Source: Cyclospora cayetanensis
Taxonomy: Eukaryota; Apicomplexa; Conoidasida; Eucoccidiorida; Eimeriidae
DNA length: 64,000 nt
Direction: 5' to 3'
Assembly (NCBI RefSeq): GCF_002999335.1
Contig: NW_020312602.1
Span: 1 to 64,000 of the forward strand
This document shows positions 10,301 to 27,700 of the stretch, piece after piece. Each line of letters starts with the position of its first letter. Positions within the stretch are counted from its first letter, which is position 1. The notes beneath the pieces were generated by a model that was given only the letters and a program-made list of their open reading frames with translations, searched no databases and had not been told where the DNA came from. Both the position numbers and the translations under genes were made by a program.

Positions 10301-13300
10301 AGCAGTTGGCTCGCACAGCATTGCAGCTGTTGACAGCTGTAGGCTGAGCAGCAAATAAAGGTCTATTGACAAATATAACCAGCTTCTTCTAGCAGCAGGA
10401 TAATGATTCAGCATAAAGAGCGGGCGAAAGGAGTTAATATGGACGGATGAGTAAATGGGATTAGGCTGACACAGAAATATACAAAGAACGACGGCGTCTG
10501 TGGATGCCTTATTAAGAGCATATAAGTTTCTGGTTTGTTTGGGTGCTGCAGACAAGGGTTGCTTCGGCAGAAAAGGCAGCTCCCTACGTATGCGAGGGCC
10601 TCTTTGTACAGCTGCAAGCTGCCCTTGTGGAGTACGTCTCTCCCAGAAATCTATAAGACATTTTTTTTTAATGCAGCCTCAGGATTCGTGGGTGGGAGCT
10701 TTATGAGGATGTGATCGGCGCCTGTTTCTTCAGACTTAGCACAACCTTGTCTGAGACAGATGACCTCTACTCTTCCAGGATAATGCAATCCCTTATGGAT
10801 ACGGTGAGCCGGTGATAGTCCTGGATCCATGGACACAAAGCCGGCACACGTATATATGCACTTATCGCCAAACATGTGCATTCTCGAAGCCCTTCGCGCC
10901 TGTTTATGCCTCTCTATCCTCTACTCTAGAGGAGTGTTTTTCACACTAAAATCGTGGGCCTTAACAAGGCGCCTTTAGATCACAGCTTCACAGTGTCACG
11001 GGTACTTGCAGGCCCAAACGTCTTACCCACTTGTGTCCACCAGACAGCTACCAAATGCCACAAGCATATTTCCCTTTCCCCTAAGCACAGGAACACGCGG
11101 TAATAGGAAGTGGGGCGGGTGGTTGGTTGTGCATGCTGCCGTTTATGCGCCTCCTTGTGTGCTCCACTGAGTGTATCTTTTCAGGCCGCCGGCCAGCGCT
11201 GGCTCTCGGCAATTCGCTTGCGGGGTTCTTCGTTACGTGAGGATATGTCAGGGAGCCCTGACACCTCATTCGCGGAAACATCTGCATCCTTCGCGAAAAT
11301 ATGTCCTCGAGTCCCTAGCAGTAGAGAGATCGTATACAGCAGCTGCTTGCTGGAGGATGGCCCTTGGCAGAAGTTGCTGGGGTCCATGACCAGCAGCGCG
11401 CGTTGTAGCGGCTCAGATTTGTACAGATTGCCGTCTGAAGGAATTGTGATGCTACCTTTGTCGCGCGCTGACTCTCCCTCGTTTGCTGCTGCTGCATCTG
11501 CAGCTGCTGGGGAAGGGGGCAGCAAACTTCTCAAGGAAACCAGCGCCGAAGGCACGAGGCTTCTCAGCCACGCGCCGTGTCTCTCTGAGCCTCACCCTTC
11601 TCTGCCTGAGGTCCACACAAGGACACAGGGCGATATAGAAGCAGCGTTGGTGGCCGGTGTACAGGAAGGTATTCCTTCACCTCCAGACCTGACGTCTCTG
11701 GTGAGGTCCATCTGTATCCTCAGCCGTTGCCAGTCGAGAAGGCACTCGAGTTGCGCCCGGAGCAAATCAGCGGGAGGAGAGCAGAAGCTTAATATTGTAG
11801 ATAACATGATGGAAATCCAAATGGCACCTCTAAAAGAACTTGGAGGAGCCTTTACAAAGTTTAGGCAGGCATCTGGTGAACTGACGGGATGCAGGGTCTC
11901 TCAGGGGCCACAGCAGCTTGCCAGCGGCAGCCTGGTAAGGGAGAACCTTGCAAAATATAGCGCAGTAATATAAGACGTGATTGCTTTCCAAAACAACTTG
12001 CAACTGGTTTTTACTGCATTATACAGCGTCTACGGCGGAATGCTAATTGGTTTTTTTTTAATGTAAATTCATGTGCTTAAAGAGTTCGGTTCATGAATCG
12101 TCCCAGCACACGTGTGGCTAAACTATGTATCTACAATTCGAACACAGGAAGTACTTTTTTTAGAATGTTAACGACTTGTGTGTCATGTGCGAGTCTCCAC
12201 TAAGAATACATTTGTGGCGCTCAAACTTGTCATAGACCCAATATCTGTGGGAAGCTCTTAGGCTGACTCCATCTGCTAATTTGAGACTGCGTGCACTTTG
12301 GCAGCTGATATCTGATGCACGTCAACTGTTTCAATTACCTCAGGGGTCCATGTGCCTACCGGATTGCTTCCGAGGAGTTGGCCTTGAATGGGATACGGAC
12401 ATCCTGACTCTCGCTCAGAATCATCAGGGTATGCTGCAGCGCGTCGGATGGCTTTTGCTGCGCCCTTTCGTGCAGCTCTTGGAGTGCGGTGTTACGCCAA
12501 TTCTACGCCTTTTGCAGCAAATAGAGGTACCTACACGAAGCGCTTGGTTGTGCAAGCCCAAGTGCATGCAGACACGCACCTTCAATATCTTGTCCCTAAG
12601 CATAGCCTATGTCAGAGTACTCCAGCGGGTATTCAGGGGTGTATTCGCACATAGGAACACGCTGCTCAGTACACCCACACTCCCGACGTGCAAATGGTTT
12701 AAAAGGCAATCTACAGATGATCGGGGTATAGGGTAGTGAACGGGTTTTGGTGAGCGCCTGTATGTTGCTTCAGTCCCGCTATGATCCAGACATTCCATAC
12801 CACACAGCGACGCACGCTGTCCAGGTAGCCCACGCTGCGATGGTGCTTAGCACCAAGCTTCACCTTGACTCCACTAAGTGAGTTCTCGCTATATGACTTT
12901 TCCCATCACTTGCATATTCCGTGTTGTGCGTCTACAATGAACAAGTAAGTGGGCGTGAAGCGCAAGTGTCGGCGACTGCTGTGCTTGGCTCTCCCGAGCT
13001 TTCCACTGTTGTAGTAACCCTTTCTTGTTATATACCCGGAGTAGCCAGATATGAGCAGCGTGTTTGTCTGCAGTGAGGATATGGGGACCTTCTGTCTGAG
13101 TCTTGCTGCTCTGGCACACGACGTGGGGCACCTGGGAAGAACCAACGGCTTCTTGCAGCAGTCAAGGCATCCTCTGGCCACCATATACAACGATCAGTCC
13201 ATTCTAGAGAATTTCCACGCGTCTATTCTCTTCAGAATCATAACTGAAATGTACAGTTAACACTATTTTAATGCATGGGGATTGTGGGGTTGGATTGGCA

Positions 13301-15838
13301 TTTCTGCTCAAGTCCTGGTGTTGGTGAAGTTATGGGGAATGGTTTATGCGTTAACTGAAAGCACTAAAGGGACCGCAGGATTCAGCAAGAGGTACTGCTA
13401 GAGCCGAAGAAGTGGGTTTTGCGCAGGGAAGTGGGAGGCGAGGGGTGTATGGGCTGAGATATGGACTGAGGTGAAATTAATAATGTTGAGCATCGCGGAT
13501 ATTTGGCATTATGGTTTGCGACTGTTTTTTCTGCAGTCCCTCAGCCAACATCTTCTGTTCCCAGAGTATAGAGGTATATGTTACTTGCCTCTTCTACCAC
13601 TCGCCATTATAATGCACCTCTAGAGGCGCTTTTAGGACCTAGTACATTGTCTTATGTGCTTCGAGGCTACACATGTGGCTCCTTTCCTCACTGGGTCTGT
13701 GATGCTTTTATAGTCTTACCAGTCGCTTAGGCAGCAGATAATTGCTCTTATTCTTGCTACGGACATGAAGGAGCACGTGGATTTGGTCTCGCGCTCAAGA
13801 GTACGTCTCTTCGTTTACACAAATGCGTTTTTGAGTACTGGGACGCAGCTTTGTACCTGGCATAAGTGTGTAACACGAAACGCTTTTCCATGCAAAAGCG
13901 GATGTAGGGTTTTGAGATGTGAGAGTATTTTTTGTGCCTACTTGCCTATCAACGCAAGCATCTCTGCCTCATTTCGTATGCGGGAGTACACCCTTGGGTA
14001 CTACTGCTCTTTTGCCAGTGGATCTGTGTCGTTGGCTTTATATACCCGTACATTTTGTTGCAACAAAGTTTTATGTACTTTTCAAAGTACAGTTCAGTCA
14101 AATATGACCTGTGTGCGCCTCTTCCTGTATCTGTACTGCTCTGCTAGTTCATTTCTACGATTTGCTGCAGATCCGAAGAAATAACCCGGATTTCAACTTT
14201 TTGCGCCGCGAAGAAGACGCTTTGCACGTGAGGAAGATGGTGCTGAAGATGGCAGATTTGTCACATGCCCTGCTCTGTTGGAAGGATCATTTCATTTGGA
14301 CGTGTAAGATATCGGAAGAATTTTATCGCCAGGTCGGTATCTTTGCTTGTTTGTCGATGGCTTCTCCTTTTGCCTCCTTAATCCTGATTCGTTTCTCTTT
14401 CCGTGTAGGTGTCTTTATGCCAACCTAAGTGCCTCTCTTCATCAGTATGTTTGTCCCTATTTCGCGTAAATTCATCTAGTGGCATCTTTACTCTTGGCGT
14501 GACATCTGGGCGGTGACACAGCCCTTCCTCATTCTTGGTTGCTAGAGAACAGTCGTGCCCCCTTACGCAGTCGCCCAATCTCGCGTCATCGTTGAGTTCT
14601 AGTAATACTTGACGTGTATCCGTGGATCGGCAGTTTTAAATGCTCGCAGAGGCTAGAAAAGCTTTCTAGCTTTTAATCGTTTTCTTCTGCATCAATTGCC
14701 TAGATGCGTATACTTTGCTTTCCTCCTCTTCTGCGGTTGTAAATTGGCGCGTGTATATTTCTTCGATTTTTTCACATATTACCGGTGGTTTCACTGACTT
14801 TTCTGCATATGTTTGCTTTTTTCCTTGTTTTTTACTGTTTTTGCACTTTTTCGATGCCTGCGTAGTGGTTGGCATATCACTTTTCATTCGGTGTATTGTT
14901 ATCCTTGTGCCTTGTTCTTGTTTGCTTGCTCATTGCTATCAGATTCTGTGCCTTGACCCTGGTTTATTTTGTGGTAGGGAGACGCTGAAAAGCGCTTGAA
15001 GCTTCCTGTCTCTTCCGTCTGCAATCGGGAATCTCATCAATGCTTAGCACAAAACCAAGTCGCCTTTCTTAGGATTCTTGTGGAGCCTCTTTTGCTCGAA
15101 CTGGAGGGGATAGAAGCATCATATGAGAATGAAGAACCGCAAATAGGTTTTATCAGGTACACTTACGTACATAAATGCATGCATCATATTGGGATGCTGC
15201 CCACATCCGTGCTTCGAGGCCCAGGTCATTGCTGTTGTTGATACGAGTGTGCGCGTATGTGTACATGTGTTTACAGTTATGTGTCACATTTATTTTTTGT
15301 CCTGTTAGAGTGTATACACTTTAGTATTTACGCGAAGTTGAGCGTATATACACGTGCATCTTATACAATTGGCGCTGTTTGTCTTTTAGACCGTGGTTAT
15401 GATCTTGGTATTGATGCTTCTCTGATTAAGGTTTTCTTGGGAAATTGACCCTTGTTTGCTAGATCACCTGTTTTCATTCCGACTGTGTCGACGCTAATCA
15501 GGGTGCTCTCTTGATGATGCCGATCATTTTCACGTGCACTGCATGCCCCCTCCATGTTACAACATTGTGGATGCTTCCCTGTCTACCATAGCTTCAGGCC
15601 ATTCCATTTTCGAATTAACAGCAGCAAGAAGCATGGTACGCACGTGACAGCCCGCTCGTAAATCTACTGTTTTTCTTATTGGTGCAGAGACACACTAAGG
15701 AAGCGGTACGAAAGCAACGTGGAGCGCTGGACTGCTTTGGACAACAGCGGACTGTATATTATAATCGATGGTGAAACCCTCCTCAAGGGTTTTTATCGCT
15801 CAAACAATCGTCATTTTGACCGGCAAAGCTCGGGTTGA
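7360..15838 (+). CDS. Multi-pass membrane 3',5'-cyclic-nucleotide phosphodiesterase
   Basis: It hydrolyses cAMP and/or cGMP at a membrane. Proposed exons: 7360-7966, 8154-8530, 8651-8709, 8886-9437, 9646-9750, 9881-9938 (or 9980), 10216-10338, 11185-11934, 12305-12526, 12774-12877, 13074-13250, 13537-13573, 13735-13800, 14171-14332, 14978-15156, 15688-15838. Together they give about 1,240 residues in a single frame. The N-terminal part has about six to eight hydrophobic helices (7366-9920 region). A Ser/Ala-rich linker follows, then the catalytic domain. It shows the metal-site His in YHTATHAVQVAH, the HD pair in LAHDVGHLGRTN, the later metal Asp in KMADLSHALL, and the purine-clamp Gln in NQVAFLRILVEP. 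This layout is that of apicomplexan PDEs. Substrate specificity cannot be read from sequence alone. Exons 3, 4 and 6 have the least certain borders; the ATG at 7360 is the first good start. Confidence 0.9.
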
Positions 15839-17304
15839 CGTTGAGAACAGCAAGCAGGTTCCGAACTCGTTCGGTAATGCAGGAGCAGTAAATTCGTTAA
15901 GAACAGCAGATGAATGAGCCAGGTGAATTTTAATCAAGTGTGCCTTCTTATGAAATTCAATGGAGCATGGGAAGGTTTACTATCTCTGTGCCCTTCCAAT
16001 CACCTGGCTTCTCACCCGTAAAAGGGCGGCGCCAGCCTTCTTTTATCTTTTGTGTATGGAGATGCGTTCTGTGTCCCACCGCCCCTTAAGGGCTCATCTG
16101 TGGTTATAGTCGTAAGAAAGATAGCATTTCTGTGGATTTTGTGTCCCGAAGGTCATACGCCGTGCACCAGGGCCAAAGAGGGCGGTGGATGAGCGTTGAA
16201 TGCTTTTTATTTTCTTTGTGTGCCGGAGCTGAGAGGTATTACGAAGGGAAGTGATACATGAAACGTGAAAGAGGGGCAAAGAACTTTTTCGATCACGAGG
16301 TATTCTGCTCGGTTGACAGCCGGCATTATGCTGCTCGGAGCACGAGCCGACTTCCTGCTCCTCCGCTTACTTTTTGTCGGGCCTACGTGCTCTGCAAAAG
16401 TGATGCAGAGGACCGTGCATGGCCCCTGGCTTCGGCTCGCATATGGTGTTCCTGTGTACCTGGTCACGAACGCAGTTCTCCTTTGGATCGGTTTCACATC
16501 CTAGTTAAATCCAAAACTACGCTGCCCCAATCGGGCGTGATTAGAATCAACTTCGGAGCTGTCGGAACGGCGCCCTCTGTACAGCTTATTTTGACTAACA
16601 AAGCTTCAGGAGCAAGCGAACCTGGAAAAAGCAAATCACCAAGTACGTGGGGTGTCTGTTAGCTCGCTAGGGTAGTGAAGATGGCCAAAAGGTGGAATTA
16701 TGTGAGTCAAGCAATTGGGGAGTAAAAACCGGAAAGGCGTGGGTACTATGCACCGGTCCTCGACGGATGGGGATTTGAGTGTGCGTTTAGTCGGAACGCA
16801 GCATATAGACAAGAATGCGCTTTGTAGTATTTGCCGTTATCTGTTGGAAACTAGCGGGCTAGAAAGGCCTGGAGCCAACCATTCTGCCTGTCTAATCTGC
16901 GAGTCTACATGCAATAACTAGACCTATCTTGGATGGCTTACCGAAATTCGTTGCCCGTGGGTATATGCAGTCAAAGGGCGAAATAGTGCCTCTTATACCA
17001 CAAGATGGATGCACTGTGATAGTCGTTGATTCACAGAAAAGCCGCTAATGGCGATGGCAGTGGGCTTCCTCGCACCGCAACCTTAATAAGTACCCAAAAT
17101 GACAAGTTAGCGACTGGTACAAAAAAATCCAGTCGTAGCTTTCCCTCCTCATTACTTAATATGTGGTTCACACGCCATACACTTAATTCCCTCCGCAGAT
17201 CCTCATGCACAGACCACTCCCTGAAGAGCGAAAAAGCGGCGGCTGATCATTCCGGGACGGGCGTCCCAACGGGAGTTCGGCTAAGAATAGAAGCGCTTAG
17301 GCAC
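15839..17304. other. Convergent intergenic region between the PDE and histone H3
   Basis: It lies 3' of both flanking genes. Frames on + at 16258-16662 look like chance; I see no family match or RNA gene. Confidence 0.4.
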
Positions 17305-21705
<4,401 letters not shown>

Positions 21706-24700
21706 ATGAAGAAGCCATTCAGCGTTGGCTTCACCATTCACGAAGCCCTGAATCTTGTCAGGGAAAAGGGCAAACCCATAGACCCTCTGGTTGTCGTGCG
21801 TTGTTGCGGCCGGGAGTATCGTTCAGACATAAAGCTTTCAAAGGCCAACGTCGTATCATGGGACGAGTCGCATACGTGGACTGACTTAGAGCTGAGCAGC
21901 GATGTGAGACATTCACTTCCTACGGAAATAGCAGAAGCAGTAGTACTTCTGTAGAATCAGACTTTAATCAGTCTGGGTGGTTTTAAATCGATTTTTAGCC
22001 AGAGGGATACTCTCGGCTCTAGGTCGCTTCGATGAAGGAATCCTGTGAATGCGAGACACCGTAACGACGACATGCCATGTGGAACGTTCTAAACAGCACC
22101 CCAGACAACACTGATAATTTTGACGGCTATTTGAGCAAGTGATAAAGTACTTTTATTAAACTGTGTGACTCAGTAAATGTACTATTTGGTATTGCGGAAC
22201 ACCAATATTTTATTAAAGTTCACGGCAGCGTGTATCCGCAGGAGTGGGAGAGATCCTTCATAGAGTTCGAAGTTCAAGCTGCAAACGCATTCTGGAGGAA
22301 TACCACCGTTGGAATTGTCGCGTTGCAGCTATCTCTCATTCAGAAACGGAAAACCCACCAGCTTAAAAAGTCGCTACCCTTGCAAAGCCCCGATGGAGGT
22401 GACTTACATGTAAGTCTTTTGTTTTATTCTTAAACGGCAAGATTCAAGACAGTCATTATAGATCGTTGTGTTGTATAATGGGCCAAGCGTTCATCCTTGT
22501 TGCGAAAGATCGCGGTTTAGAGCACCCTGCGCAAGAGTTTGGGATGACTGACCCCTCTTCTTTGATGTACTACCTCCCATCTGCGTCTCAGGGATCCCTC
22601 AGGGTTACAGTATTTGCCTGCGGCCCTGGTGAATCGCCTCCTAGCCCTGGAGAGGAGCTGGAAGATACAGACGACGAAGACCATGGATTTTTGGACGACC
22701 TTAGAAATGTTGTTATCGACAGCAGCCGTGAGCCTGATATTCTTAGAATGCTAGTATGCTATGGCCTCATCAGATTAGCAGGCTTCAGTAGGAGCCTTCC
22801 CTGTCTGTTCACCTGTACACCTTTCGCCGGGCACTGAATCCGACCATCTTTGCAGATTGATTGCAGAGGACAAGCAACTGCAAGAGCCCAAATCATTTTA
22901 CCGCAATTACCGCCAGTATTCGTACCTCTACTGTTTGCAACTCTCAGAGGATCAAATTCGGGCGGAAGGCACTCGGCCATTTAATGTGTACGTAACAGTT
23001 CATCGTTTGGAAGATCTGCCACAAGCATCGAAGGGCAAGTTTTGGACACTGTTCCTTCAATTAGGACAGCGAGTGTAGCAAAGCCATCTATGAAGTATCA
23101 AAATACAAGAATACAGGCAGAAAGCATAGGCTTGCCGCCTGACGAAAGACTTTGGCAGCTTTTCTGCGCGTATTTTTTCATACTGTACCAGTTCGTGCTT
23201 GTGCCTTGTCGACCTCAGGATTGAGAGACCCATTTGTTGTATGCGAATTCGCTGGCTGTCGTGTGAGGACGGTAAGCTTGGTGGCTCACAAGTAGCATAT
23301 TACCACTATAGTCAACTGTAGCTGCATTCAACATTGGCCTTAAGATACGCTTTCTGTGATTTTGTCTTACCAGGCACAAGCGCGTGCAACGTGTTCTTAC
23401 ACATTTAATGAATGCTTTCGCATTCCTGTGATGACTCCGGTAACTGAAGATACTATTTTGATCAAAATATGGGACTGGAATTTCATGAGCGCTGATGAAT
23501 TGCTGGCGGTGGTAAGTTTCGCATGCTGTGCCACCGTGCGCACTTCCCTTATTGGGCCTTGCACACTCGTTGATACCTATAGTTGCGATAAAGAGAGCGG
23601 GTCTTGGAAGAACAAACCGGATTTGTTTCTCTCTGTCGATTGTCAGGGGCGCATATCATTCTCTGAGTTGCGAACTCGCCATATTCTCCCCCGGTGAGGA
23701 CGTGGGTGAAGACTAATCTTGATTGCTGCTAGATTTTGCAGATGCCGCTTAGAGCTGCAACAGTTTTCTGAGGCATAAGAATGGGCTTGATAATGATGTT
23801 GATTGCTTACTCCTAGGCGTCTTAAGAGGCGAAGGCAATCCACGCAATCTTTCCAATGCACTGCTGTATTGCAGGTGGTTTAACTTTTACGGGTTTGACG
23901 TTGGAGAAATTCCCAATTTCTCCGAGATTATTGCAGAAAGTGGCAAGATTACACCATGCACTTACATGGGGCGCTTACTTCTGAGTGCCCGAGCAGAGCG
24001 GCTTAGCAAGGATGCTGAGCTCCTGGCAGCGCATTCCATTGCAGCTGCTCCATTTGAAGAGCCCCGCGTGACTCCGATTTTGCTCTTTGCGGACGTATAC
24101 GAGGTCAGATGTGCAGTATTGTTCACGCTTCGGCTGAGTATCGCAAAAGGAGTGCTGACTGGCGTTATGCCTAGGTTTCCCACAGGTCGACCAACTATCT
24201 GCTGTGTATATCCAGGTTCAAGGTGCACCTGGTGACAAGGTATACGTGGAAGCATCTTTAGGCCCCGCCAAGGAGAGAACTAGATGGGTAGCAAGTACGC
24301 TTTGACTTCATCACCTCTCAAGTGACAGGGCTGGTGATGTTGGCAAGAAAATATTAGTAGATTGCTTGTTGTACTGCTCTACGAAAAATAGTGCACATCT
24401 GGGTTTCATAGAAGTTTTGAAATATACTTATTCAGAAATTTGGCCTTTGAGAAATCTGTGTGAGACGGTTGGTGCACATTTTGGCTTGTCACTTCGTATT
24501 ACTATTCGTATTTGGGCTTTGGTTTTGTCATGCGGTGTTCAAGGTGAATCCCTAAAGCGGAGGGAGCGCGAATTGGGGGATGCCCCTTCTGCAGTAGCTG
24601 CTGCTCTGGAGGGTGCAAAGGGCATGGCCAACTACTTTTTGGGAGCTACCCCTGAGGGTCAAGATCATTTTATATTTACCCCCGTGGACGGCCGTATTCC

Positions 24701-27700
24701 AGAGTTGCGTTTGAGCGTACGTGTGGCTGTCTACTTGGAACACGTACCTAAGAACTTCCCAATCCTCAGAGAGACGTTGCTGAGTTTTATAATTTAGTTA
24801 GGGGATGCGGTAAAATATGTTCTTACGGTGCATAGGACATTTATAGGGGAATTCAGGCGGAGAAACGGCCACAAATCTTAGCTTGAGCTTATGGATATCG
24901 TTGTGAGAGTAGCAGTTTGCTCTTTCTGCCTGTGTGTAAGGCTGACCATTGCCATTTGAGGAATGCTGCTTGCCGCTTACAGGTACCTGAGGAAGAGAAA
25001 CAACAGTGGGATGTTATTATTAATGTTTATGCCAAGGGGATAACCAAAAACTTACCGCATGCAACGCGCGTTGCCTACCAGCGAATGCCGTGGGTTTTTG
25101 TGGACTCTTTAAGCTCAAGTACTGGTCAACATGCGGGTTCGTGACGCCCAAAAAGGGCTGCATTTAAACACTCTAGAAGCGATTCCGTCGGTTGGATTTG
25201 TTATTATCTGGTAGTACTTTAAACACATGTCTCTTCTTCTTTTTTCAGACTGGCCAAGGTCCCTATTTACATGCAGAACAACCCACGGGCACCCACTTGG
25301 GTTCCGTTGCATCCCATGCCACATCTTTCCGGCCATCGGGTTCCTTCTGCTGTACTGATGACGCTGGAGAAGGCAAAGACGGAAGCGGCTGCACGGACAA
25401 AGTCAGTAAAGCCTTCTGCTACACGATATACCGAAGAGTATTCAACTTTTTAAAGTAATAGCCGACCTGCTTGTGGAATTCTAGAGCCCAATGCCTCTGA
25501 GCACTTTCCACTTGTGTTCTTGTGGACAGGCGCAAATATATCGTCGCTGCTGAGTACTTATTACGAACCTACATTTATACAGCACGCCGAATATCTTCGC
25601 CTAGTGGAGCCCTCCCGAACCCATTGATCCAGGTGCTTTAGTAATTCCCTCAGTTTTTTGCCTGGCTGGGCTTTCGTATATAGCAAAGCTTAGCGTCACA
25701 GATATATCTATTAAAGAGACACACATACAAATAAAGAGTCCAGCTAAACTCCCTTTTTACTGCATTCTTAAAGGGTTTGTTGCAAGGCAGCATGGTTGTA
25801 TTCGTTGGCGCTGGCTGTGGGGTGTCAGCTACAAGCAAAGAAACTTTTGCGGTGTCATGCGTAGGTAACCTGCGCGGGTGTTACCAAAGAAACGGAACCA
25901 TGTGAAGCGACTTCCAATCCCGTCTTCATGGAGTGTGTTCAGCTGGAATTGAGGTTAATGGTGCGTACGCCGAGTTTCAGTTGACCGTAGCGTATCTGCC
26001 TGCGATGCACATGCTGCCGACAAGTGACTAATCTTTATTTTTACCATTCAACAGGCCTATATGCGTTCAAGTTTGAAGGTAGTACTATCGTGTTCCTGTG
26101 ACATCGAATTCAGACTGATACAGCTACACGACTTCCAACGTTTGCTCCCATCGTCACCAGTGTATTCGACGACCGCTCTTGGGGTCGGCAGCTTCTTGGG
26201 AGGGCTGTTTGTCACTATGATCGTTTGAGAGGAAAATTAAAGGTAGAAAATTTCCTAGATATCTACGCACCGCAGCTTTGTTGGCTTCGCAGACCTCTAT
26301 GCTTATGGGTGGGCGACTTGGGTTCCTTGTGTTTTATCCCGTTCGAAGCACATGCCGAAGGCTGAATGCTGTGATCGCTGCTATTGCTGCAGACCGGAGA
26401 GGTTCCTTCTGTTGCTGAGCCACGGTGGATTAAACTCAAAGGGGGAAAGCGGATGAACAAGCATCGCGGGGATATCCTAGTCTGCTTCGAGCTTATAAGG
26501 AAGAAGGATGCCGAGATATTGCCAGCGTACCCGATGCGGCCTATCGTGAATATGTGCAAACTCAGCATTTCCTGCGTGAACCTGCGCGATTTGCTACTAA
26601 CTCCGAAAGGTGTGCACAACATAGTGCCAAGACCGAATTTTCCACATGAGCTTGTGCACTTCCATTGCATGAATTCGTAGAACCATCAGTTAACCGTCTT
26701 GCTCAATTTTATCAGCATATTTGGGTATTTCTACTGATGGCAACCACTCTGAGAGCATCTCCGATATTTTCAGGTCGTCCAATAGATTTTGAAAAGTTAG
26801 TCAAAGACGAGTTTGAAGGCCTAAGACGCATCAGAAACCCCATCGTGTTGATATCGGTCCCATCGTTTGGGTCCGTAGGACGTGACAGAACGGTGGCGAC
26901 TATACAGTATGAGCGCAATGCTGGTGGAGACCCCAGCGTAAGTCTGTGGTTTTTGTTCTTTGAGTACATAAGGACCCTTCACAACTGTGGACTGTGCCAG
27001 TGTTGCCTTCATGGTCATACTTTTCTGTGGACTCTGAGGAAAAATTGAATAAAATTATTTGCCTATTTACATGCTCTTTCAGTGTTTGTAGGGATTTCAC
27101 TGATGTTCCCGCCCGAAACATGTGTTCTGCGGGCAGACTCCCAATCGGAGGTGGTCTAATGGGCCATACGAAAGCTTTGACATCTTCAAGGCGGTGTCGC
27201 TCGACGTAGATATTCCCGAAGATCCTATTTTCGATCCTACCCTCACTATTCAGGTATGTGTGATATCCAATAGTGGGGACAATATAAATAACCCTTGCAG
27301 ATTTGTGGAAGCGGTCCTAGTTTTGCAACTTGTCGAAGCGTGTGCTTGCAATCACGCATACAGGCTTAGCCACAGTGGCGTAGCCATAGAGCTATTCCGT
27401 CATTCAGCGGATGAAACTGCGAATTTGACGTCCATGCAAAAGCTGTGCAGTTTCCGGAGCTCCTTTTTCATGGATTCCTGCGTGCAGGTATACGATCGAA
27501 AGGCGAAGCCAAAGTACTTCATCGGGCAATATACCCTGCACCTAATTCCACTGATTCCATGGGTAACCGATGTTCCTACAGCCCTGGAAGATATTCAGCC
27601 TGCGAAGGATTATGAGGACTCAATTGACCTGAAAAAGATAGGTCCGCCTCTTTCCATTTGCTACTTTGATGGCTTGACACCGTGCTTACAGAATGAATTT

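Noticed and set aside
16258..16662. 134-codon frame on + between the PDE and H3
   Set aside because: No domain, membrane segment or splice support; composition looks random.
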